From Alphaproteobacteria bacterium HGW-Alphaproteobacteria-13 (GTDB lineage Bacteria; Pseudomonadota; Alphaproteobacteria; Sphingomonadales; Sphingomonadaceae): 7,095 nucleotides of DNA. Location of the stretch: assembly GCA_002842935.1 (NCBI GenBank), contig PHEM01000163.1:1-7095 (forward strand). The letters run 5' to 3'. Positions 1 through 4,656 of this stretch are shown here, one piece after another. Under the pieces are notes generated by a model, which saw only the letters and a list, made by a program, of their open reading frames with translations, did no database searches and was not told the DNA's origin. Position numbers and translations under genes: made by a program. The first letter of the stretch is position 1. Each line of letters opens with the position of its first letter.

Positions 1-888
1 CGCGACGCCGCCGCCCAGCATGAAAAGGCCGAAGCGCGCATAATCCCTGAGGCTCGCCGATATGCAGCATCCGCTGATCTCGTGCCCCGTCGGCCCGATC
101 ATCCACACGGCATCCTGTTCCATGCCGAACGGTTTCCAGAGTTTTTCCGACAGATAGGCGGACAGCGTCTTGCCCGTGGCGCTCGACACCAGCACGCCGA
201 TCAAATTGGTTTCACCGGTCTTGTAGACCCACTTCGATCCGGCGGGCGCCTCGCGCGGCAACGCCTTCATATAGCTGACCGTGATATCCTCGCCCGGCAC
301 CGGCTGTTGCAGGTTGAACTGCGCGACGTCGGACCTGGGATCGGTATAATCCTCGTTCCACTGGACGCCCGACGTCATCGTCAGCAGTTGACGGACGCTG
401 ACATCGTCATAGGCCGATCCCTTCAGATCCGGAATATAGACCGTGACCTTGTCGTCGAGGCTTTTGATATAACCGTCCTTCACGGCCGCGCCGACCAGCG
501 TCGAGGTGAAGCTCTTGGCCACGGAAAAGCTCGTCCAGCGCCCTGTGGGACCATAGCCGAGCGCATATTTCTCCAGCCGGACCCTGCCGTCCTGAACGAT
601 GATCAGTCCCGCCGCCCGCTGCGCGGCCATATAGGCGTCGACGTCGATGCCAAGGTCGATCGGCGCGCCTTCGGGAAGCGGATGGACGGGTCCGCCGGCG
701 GCGATGCGATGGACGGCGACCTTGCCATGCGTCTCCATGGTGCGGAAAGCGGCGTCGCGTTGATCCTGGGTCCAGAACAGCACGTTCATATCCTCCGGCA
801 AGCTGACAGTCGTTTGTGAGGTCGAGGCTGGCGCCCCGCACCCCGCCGCCGCCGCGCAGACCAGCGCAGCCGTCAGAAATCGTCGCAT
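1..888 (-). CDS. Serine hydrolase, beta-lactamase (class C)/6-aminohexanoate-dimer hydrolase-like family, putative lipoprotein; 3' end cut by window edge
   Basis: The frame is open from an ATG at 888 down to base 1, giving the first 296 residues; the C-terminus lies outside the window. The N-terminus is a lipoprotein signal: two Arg, a hydrophobic stretch and a lipobox AAGC with Cys at residue 17. Gly follows the Cys, so by the usual +2 rule outer-membrane anchoring is likely. The active-site SxxK motif is SVAK (residues 122-125, inside FSVAKSFTST). A second motif YKTGETN (222-228) fits the Tyr motif of the COG1680/PF00144 group, and SASLRDYARFGLFML (277-291) is typical of NylB/EstB-like members. 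The third motif near the C-terminus cannot be seen. The start is supported by a strong GGGAGGGGAG Shine-Dalgarno, and it lies 21 bp after the methyltransferase stop, so the gene is probably the last visible member of that operon. It is likely an esterase, amidase or peptidase acting outside the cytoplasm; the substrate is unknown and true beta-lactamase activity should not be assumed. Confidence 0.85.
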   Translation of the reverse strand, partial: MRRFLTAALVCAAAAGCGAPASTSQTTVSLPEDMNVLFWTQDQRDAAFRTMETHGKVAVHRIAAGGPVHPLPEGAPIDLGIDVDAYMAAQRAAGLIIVQDGRVRLEKYALGYGPTGRWTSFSVAKSFTSTLVGAAVKDGYIKSLDDKVTVYIPDLKGSAYDDVSVRQLLTMTSGVQWNEDYTDPRSDVAQFNLQQPVPGEDITVSYMKALPREAPAGSKWVYKTGETNLIGVLVSSATGKTLSAYLSEKLWKPFGMEQDAVWMIGPTGHEISGCCISASLRDYARFGLFMLGGGVA

Positions 889-909
889 CCCACTCCCCTC
901 CCGTCGTCG

Positions 910-2190
910 TCAGCCCGCCTTTTCCAGCGTCACTTGCGCGACATCGATGCCGCCGCCGCGAAAACCGCCTTCGCAATATTGGAGATAATAGCGCCAGAGC
1001 CGCACGAAGCGTTCGTCGAAACCCGCGGGTAGCCGCCCCTCGGCGACCGCGCCGTCGAAGCGCTCGCGCCACTGGCGCAGCGTTTCGGCATAATCGCCGC
1101 CGAAATAGCGCACATCGCGCCACGCGAGTCCCCGCGCCTCGGCCAGCGCGCGAAAGCGGCTTTCGGAGATCAGGCAGCCGCCGGGGAAGATATAGGCCTG
1201 GATGAAATCGCTGTTCGCCGCATAGCCTTCGAACAACGCGTCCTTGATCGCGATATATTGGATCGCCGCCTTGCCGCCCGGACGCAGCAACCCCGCGATC
1301 GCATCGAGATAGGCGGGCCAATAGGCTTGCCCCACGGCCTCCACCATCTCGACGCTGGCAATCGCGTCATAGGGACCGCGTGCGTCGCGATAGTCGCAAA
1401 TCCCGATATGCGAGCGGTTCGACAGATCGATGCGCGCCAGCCGCGCCGCCGCGACCTCGGCCTGCGACGGCGACAGGGTGATGCCGGTGTAGAGGACGTC
1501 ATGCCGCTCGACCGCGCGCTCCGCCAGCGCGCCCCAGCCGCAGCCGATCTCCATCAGCCGGGCGCCCGATCGCAGGTCGAGCCGGTCGAGGATCGCGTCG
1601 AGCTTTGCGACTTGCGCCTCTTCCAGCGACTGCGCGGGATCGGTGAACAGCGCGCTCGAATAATTCATTCCCGCGTCGAGCCACAGGCGATAGAAATCAT
1701 TGCCCAGATCATAATGGGCCAGGATATTGCGCCGCGCTCCGCGCCGGTCGTTGCGATGCAGCGCGTGCACGACTCGATTGAGCCAGCGCCAGGGTCCCTG
1801 CGCGCGGCCCGTTTCGCCCAGCGATTCGCCGTTGCGCATGAACAGGTCGAACAGCGGCACGGGATCGGGCGACGACCATTCGCCCTTGTCCCACGCGCGA
1901 TACCAGCCGACGGAACCCGACACTGCCAGCCGCACCAGCGCCGCCCAGCTCGCCATATGCACGACAGCGGCGGGTCCCTTACCGCGCCCACCGAGCAGGC
2001 GCACGCTGCCGTCCGGCAGATGTCCCTCGATGCTTCCCCGATCCAGCCCCATGTCGATGCGATCGAGCAGGCGATGGAACAGGCCCGCGGGTGCCCGCGC
2101 CATCAGCCGCGCCAGCGCGCCGCCCGAGCGATAGGCCCGGTCCGCCCGCAGCAACTCGCCGCCGCGCCGCCGACTGACATGCGTGTTCAT
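910..2190 (-). CDS. cfa: Cyclopropane-fatty-acyl-phospholipid synthase family SAM-dependent methyltransferase
   Basis: The predicted protein has 426 residues. Enzymes of this family add a methylene group from S-adenosylmethionine across the double bond of unsaturated acyl chains in membrane phospholipids. The N-terminal lipid-binding part covers about residues 25-150. The catalytic part starts with HYDLGNDFYRLWLD (159-172) and includes the SAM-binding loop MEIGCGWGALAE (213-224), IFPGGCL (334-340) and the C-terminal YYLQYCEGGFR (401-411). Its Cys406 matches the essential Cys354 of E. coli Cfa. By eye, several bicarbonate-site residues differ from E. coli: Cys139 to Ser179, His266 to Gln311 and Tyr317 to Arg375, while Glu239 (Glu284) is kept. 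This pattern looks typical of an alphaproteobacterial subgroup. ATG 2190 is preferred over an in-frame TTG at 2208, although neither has a clear Shine-Dalgarno. The start lies 24 bp after the DUF457 stop, which suggests co-transcription. It could be a related fatty-acid methyltransferase rather than a true cyclopropane synthase. Confidence 0.9.
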   Translation of the reverse strand: MNTHVSRRRGGELLRADRAYRSGGALARLMARAPAGLFHRLLDRIDMGLDRGSIEGHLPDGSVRLLGGRGKGPAAVVHMASWAALVRLAVSGSVGWYRAWDKGEWSSPDPVPLFDLFMRNGESLGETGRAQGPWRWLNRVVHALHRNDRRGARRNILAHYDLGNDFYRLWLDAGMNYSSALFTDPAQSLEEAQVAKLDAILDRLDLRSGARLMEIGCGWGALAERAVERHDVLYTGITLSPSQAEVAAARLARIDLSNRSHIGICDYRDARGPYDAIASVEMVEAVGQAYWPAYLDAIAGLLRPGGKAAIQYIAIKDALFEGYAANSDFIQAYIFPGGCLISESRFRALAEARGLAWRDVRYFGGDYAETLRQWRERFDGAVAEGRLPAGFDERFVRLWRYYLQYCEGGFRGGGIDVAQVTLEKAG

Positions 2191-2214
2191 GAACCGCTTG
2201 TCGCGCAACCGTGG

Positions 2215-3159
2215 TTAAAGCGCAATATCGGGCTGGGTCAGGAGCACGCTGAATCGGTCGCGGGCGAGCGGATGCAGGAAACGCTGGTCGCGCAGCCTTA
2301 TGCCCTGCCCGTCCCGCTCGGCCAGGGGCATGCGCGCCCAGAACAGAAAGGCGCGCGCCGCGGGATCGGCTTTCGCCCATTCGGCGATGCGCGCGTCGTC
2401 CATGCCGGTCGGCGCGCCCGTGATGTCGAGCGTGCCGCCGACGCCGGGGATGAAGCTGCCGCTGCCGTACCGGTCACCGCTGCGCCAGAAAATGTCGCGT
2501 TTCCAGAAAGCCAGCGGCGGTGGACTGGCGACGGCCAGCACATCGCTGCGTCCCGTCGCCTGCAACGACTCGACCGTCATGCGCTCCGCCGCATTGGTGA
2601 TCAGCCCGTTGACAGCGATATAGGCGCAGACAGCCGTCAGGCCGGCCCATGCGGGCCGCCGCCAGTCCGCCGCTCCGCGCCGCTCGCGCCGCAGCGACAG
2701 CCAGACCGACAGGCCGAGCGCGATCCATATCCACAAATCGATGATGAACAGCGTGTCGCCATAGAACCAGCGCGACGAAAAAGGTTCGAGCAGACGGACG
2801 CCGTAATTGTTGAGCCAGTCGAGCGCGGGATGGCAAAGGCAGCCGATGATGGCGAGTGCCAGCAGCCACCCTTTATGCACGGGAAGCCGCCCCACGGGCC
2901 GCGTACCACGCCGCGCCTGCCAGCGGTCGAACGCCAGCATCAGCGCCCACAGCAGCAGCGGCAGCAACAGCCACGCGATCGGCCCATGCGTGACGCCGCG
3001 CCGCATCGCCAGCGACTCGATGCCATAGATGGTGCATGTCGCATCGATGTCGGGCAGGTTCGCGGCGATGATCAGCGTCGGCATCGCGAGGCCGGTCTTC
3101 TTCTTGAGTCCCGCCTGCCCCAAAATCGCGCCGACCAGGCTGTGCGTCAGATTGTCCAT
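2215..3159 (-). CDS. YdjM/DUF457 family (PF04307) inner-membrane metal-dependent hydrolase-like protein
   Basis: The protein has 314 residues and opens with the family signature MDNLTHSLVGAILGQAGL. Candidate metal ligands follow the family pattern: His6, PDID (36-39), THG (57-59) and CHPALD (109-114). A WFYGDTLFIIDLW motif (131-143) follows. Hydrophobic stretches near 25-35, 60-77, 97-110, 137-155 and 170-188 suggest several membrane spans, with a more polar C-terminal third. The family is described as membrane-bound putative hydrolases, named for E. coli YdjM, a LexA-regulated protein; the substrate is unknown. ATG 3159 is preferred because the protein then begins exactly at the family's N-terminus; the upstream GTG at 3192 would translate part of an inverted repeat. 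The repeat arm ends 9 bases before this ATG, so the repeat supplies the immediate 5' leader. No LexA box or clear promoter was seen upstream. The gene is probably co-transcribed with the downstream cfa-like gene. Confidence 0.85.
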   Translation of the reverse strand: MDNLTHSLVGAILGQAGLKKKTGLAMPTLIIAANLPDIDATCTIYGIESLAMRRGVTHGPIAWLLLPLLLWALMLAFDRWQARRGTRPVGRLPVHKGWLLALAIIGCLCHPALDWLNNYGVRLLEPFSSRWFYGDTLFIIDLWIWIALGLSVWLSLRRERRGAADWRRPAWAGLTAVCAYIAVNGLITNAAERMTVESLQATGRSDVLAVASPPPLAFWKRDIFWRSGDRYGSGSFIPGVGGTLDITGAPTGMDDARIAEWAKADPAARAFLFWARMPLAERDGQGIRLRDQRFLHPLARDRFSVLLTQPDIAL

Positions 3160-3168
3160 TTGATTATT

Positions 3169-3196
3169 TCTCACACAAAGGCACGAAGGCACAAAG
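3169..3196 (+). repeat. Left arm of 28-bp perfect inverted repeat
   Basis: The arm begins TCTCACACAAAGG and ends GGCACAAAG. It is the exact reverse complement of 3466-3493. Internally it is a tandem of 8-bp units, ACAAAGGC, ACGAAGGC and a partial ACAAAG. It ends two bases before the stop codon of the enclosed ORF (TAA, 3199-3201), and its outer end lies 9 bases upstream of the DUF457 start codon. Confidence 0.9.
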
Positions 3197-3198
3197 TG

Positions 3199-3462
3199 TT
3201 ATGAGCGGCCCGGCGCGAAATAATTGTTGGCAATCCGCTTTACGCCGTCGCGGAATGTCTCCTGACCAAAATTGATCAGCAGGCCGAGCGGCAATTTCAG
3301 CAAGCGGAGATAGGTCAGAACTTGCTTGCCATGCACCGGCGCCAAACGTTCCGTCGATTTCAACTCAACCACCAACATATTTTCGACGAGTAAATCGAGA
3401 CGAAGCCCATTGTCGATCACAACTCCCGTCGTTCGCGCCACGGCCTCAAGCTCGCTGGACAA
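3199..3462 (-). CDS. GxxExxY family protein (PF13366, PD-(D/E)XK-like), N-terminally truncated
   Basis: The 87 residues match the C-terminal two-thirds of the GxxExxY family, whose members are usually about 120-130 residues. Visible parts are LRLDLLVE (20-27), VVELKS (31-36), the VHGKQVLTYLRL segment (43-54), GLLINFG (60-66) and the DGVKRIANN end (72-80). Asp23, Glu33 and Lys35 form the D-x(n)-E-x-K core typical of PD-(D/E)XK nuclease folds. The N-terminal helix that carries the name-giving GxxExxY motif is missing, about 45 residues by my recollection of the family. The frame has no ATG upstream; the only plausible starts are TTG 3462 and an internal GTG, and going further upstream enters the inverted repeat. 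The function of the family is not established. This copy is probably a remnant, or the product of a deleted element, rather than a working enzyme, but translation of the short form cannot be excluded. Confidence 0.7.
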   Translation of the reverse strand: MSSELEAVARTTGVVIDNGLRLDLLVENMLVVELKSTERLAPVHGKQVLTYLRLLKLPLGLLINFGQETFRDGVKRIANNYFAPGRS

Positions 3463-3465
3463 ACT

Positions 3466-3493
3466 CTTTGTGCCTTCGTGCCTTTGTGTGAGA
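3466..3493 (-). repeat. Right arm of 28-bp perfect inverted repeat
   Basis: The arm is the reverse complement of 3169-3196, with 28 of 28 positions pairing. Pairing continues inward after one mismatch for three more bases (3462-3464 with 3198-3200). The outer end lies two bases beyond the korB stop codon (3496-3498). The reading frame of the enclosed GxxExxY ORF stays open through the whole arm back to that korB stop. Confidence 0.9.
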
Positions 3494-3495
3494 TA

Positions 3496-4533
3496 CTAAA
3501 GTTCCGGCCCGCCCTCCGTCACCGTCCAGGTCTGCCCCTTCTTGAGCAGGTTTTGCAGGTCGGCGGTCTTGCCTTCGCGCGCGGCGGCGTTCTGGGTCCA
3601 GACTTCGGCTTCGAACGTCGGGCGCGGGTCGTCGTAGAGGACGCCGAGCGCCATCGGGAATTCGCCGAAGCGCATCTCGACCAGCATGTGCGCGACGCTG
3701 CGGTTGGTGACATCGTGGACGATCACGCCCGCCGCCTGCCAGTCGCCGTCCGCCACATCGACGACCTTCAGCGTCAGCGCCTCGCTGTCGAGCGCGATGC
3801 CCTTCGTGTCCTTTGCGAACAGCATCGGCTCGCCGTTCTTCAGCCAGAGCTGGCGGTCTTCCGCGCCCTTGGGGGCCGCGAAGTCGTGGAACACATCCTT
3901 GTTATAGACGATGCAGTTCTGGAAAATCTCGATGAAGGCCGTTCCCTTGTGAGCGTGCGCGGCCTTGAGGACGTTCGGCAACTCCTTCGACACGTCGAAG
4001 CCGCGTCCGACGAAGCGCGCCCCCGCGCCCAGCGCGAAGGCGGCGGGCTGCGCCGGGCGGTCGACCGAGCCGTAGGGCGTCGAGGGGCTGCTGGTGCCGA
4101 CGCGGCTCGTCGGCGAATATTGCCCCTTGGTCAGCCCATAGATCTCGTTGTTGAACAGCATGATCTGGCAATCGAGGTTGCGGCGGATGATATGCATCGT
4201 GTGATTGCCGCCGATCGACAGCCCGTCGCCGTCGCCCGTGACGATCCACACATCAAGGGCCGGATTGGCAAGCTTCAGCCCCGTGGCGAAAGCAGGCGCG
4301 CGGCCGTGGATCGTATGGAAGCCATAGCTTTCCATATAATAGGGAAAGCGCGACGAGCAGCCGATGCCGCTGATGAACACAGTATTTTCCGGCACCGCGC
4401 CGATTTCCGGCAGCGTGCGCTGCACGGCCTTCAATATCGCATAGTCGCCGCAGCCGGGGCACCAGCGAACCTCCTGATCGGTCTCCCAATCCTTGAGCGT
4501 CGTCGTGCGGGCGATGGTCGTTATTTCGTTCAT
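3496..4533 (-). CDS. korB: 2-oxoacid:ferredoxin oxidoreductase subunit beta (2-oxoglutarate type, KorB)
   Basis: The protein has 345 residues. The beta subunit binds thiamine diphosphate and, in the two-subunit enzymes, a [4Fe-4S] cluster. It acts with KorA in CoA-dependent oxidative decarboxylation of a 2-oxoacid, passing electrons to ferredoxin. Visible features are WCPGCGDYAIL (24-34), SGIGCSSRFP (55-64), the diphosphate-binding GDGDGLSIGGNH (100-111) with FNNEIYGLTKGQ (127-138), and QNCIVYN (205-211). Cys25, Cys28, Cys59 and Cys207 match the spacing of the four cluster ligands known in archaeal two-subunit enzymes (12, 15, 46 and 197 in Sulfolobus). ATG 4533 has a GGGGGGA Shine-Dalgarno six bases upstream, so it is preferred to TTG 4548. 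The gene follows korA after a 123-bp gap containing palindromic repeats. It ends in TAG two bases before an inverted repeat arm. 2-oxoglutarate specificity is inferred from family resemblance. Confidence 0.95.
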   Translation of the reverse strand: MNEITTIARTTTLKDWETDQEVRWCPGCGDYAILKAVQRTLPEIGAVPENTVFISGIGCSSRFPYYMESYGFHTIHGRAPAFATGLKLANPALDVWIVTGDGDGLSIGGNHTMHIIRRNLDCQIMLFNNEIYGLTKGQYSPTSRVGTSSPSTPYGSVDRPAQPAAFALGAGARFVGRGFDVSKELPNVLKAAHAHKGTAFIEIFQNCIVYNKDVFHDFAAPKGAEDRQLWLKNGEPMLFAKDTKGIALDSEALTLKVVDVADGDWQAAGVIVHDVTNRSVAHMLVEMRFGEFPMALGVLYDDPRPTFEAEVWTQNAAAREGKTADLQNLLKKGQTWTVTEGGPEL

Positions 4534-4550
4534 GTCAAATCCCCCCAAAC

Positions 4551-4639
4551 CCGTTCGGGCTGAGCTTGTCGAAGCCCCGTTCTTTCTTTGAACGGCGCAA
4601 AAGAGAAGGACGGCCCTTCGACAAGCTCAGGGCAAACGG
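4551..4639. repeat. Pair of inverted sphingomonad-type intergenic palindromes between korA and korB
   Basis: CTGAGCTTGTCGAAG at 4560-4574 is the exact reverse complement of CTTCGACAAGCTCAG at 4616-4630. The pairing extends outward to 4551-4639 with three mismatches (24-bp arms). Between the arms sits a smaller perfect hairpin, CCGTTC/GAACGG (4577-4582 and 4590-4595). The right copy can also form its own GCCCT/AGGGC stem (4613-4617 and 4629-4633). I recognise this motif as frequent in intergenic regions of Sphingomonadales. In the korAB transcript it would form a long stem in the untranslated gap, where it could affect mRNA stability or the ratio of the subunits. It lacks a U-tract, so it does not look like an intrinsic terminator. 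Confidence 0.85.
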
Positions 4640-4656
4640 ACGAGAGGCAGGCGGCT

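Larger units (their letters stand above)
3169..3493. mobile_element. Candidate 325-bp inverted-repeat-bounded element carrying a shortened GxxExxY gene
   Basis: The unit has perfect 28-bp terminal inverted repeats (3169-3196 and 3466-3493) around 269 bp, of which 264 bp are one ORF. It lies in the korB-DUF457 gap and begins two bases after the korB stop. By hand count its interior is about 45-55% GC per 60-base line, against roughly 60-75% in most neighbouring coding lines. There is no transposase, and I found no convincing target-site duplication: the flanks read TTGATTATT on the left and TACTAAAGT on the right. Calling it mobile is an inference from the symmetry and composition; it may instead be a repeat family that happens to surround this gene. 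Confidence 0.5.

Noticed and set aside
82..819. 245-codon plus-strand frame opposite the serine hydrolase
   Set aside because: The minus-strand frame here has a lipobox, SxxK and other family motifs; the plus-strand frame has none and is a composition artefact.
3160..3200. Promoter for the DUF457 gene formed by the repeat arm
   Set aside because: On the minus strand AATAAT resembles a -10 box, but it would lie only three bases before the ATG and has no -35 partner at proper spacing. TTGTGC has only a poor -10 match 17 bp on.
1258..3204. 648-codon open frame on the plus strand opposite the cfa-like and DUF457 genes
   Set aside because: It is a shadow of two well-supported minus-strand genes, crosses their boundary, ends inside the inverted repeat region and shows only low-complexity Arg/Gln/Pro-rich sequence.
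3169..3493. Inverted repeats acting as an intrinsic transcription terminator
   Set aside because: The arms are separated by 269 bases and no U-run follows either arm, unlike a rho-independent terminator hairpin.
3160..3502. Target-site duplication around the inverted-repeat unit
   Set aside because: The flanks outside the two arms (TTGATTATT and TACTAAAGT) share no direct repeat of useful length, so duplication cannot be claimed.
3478..4563. 361-codon plus-strand frame opposite korB
   Set aside because: It is antisense to korB, begins inside the inverted repeat arm, and has no recognisable domain.
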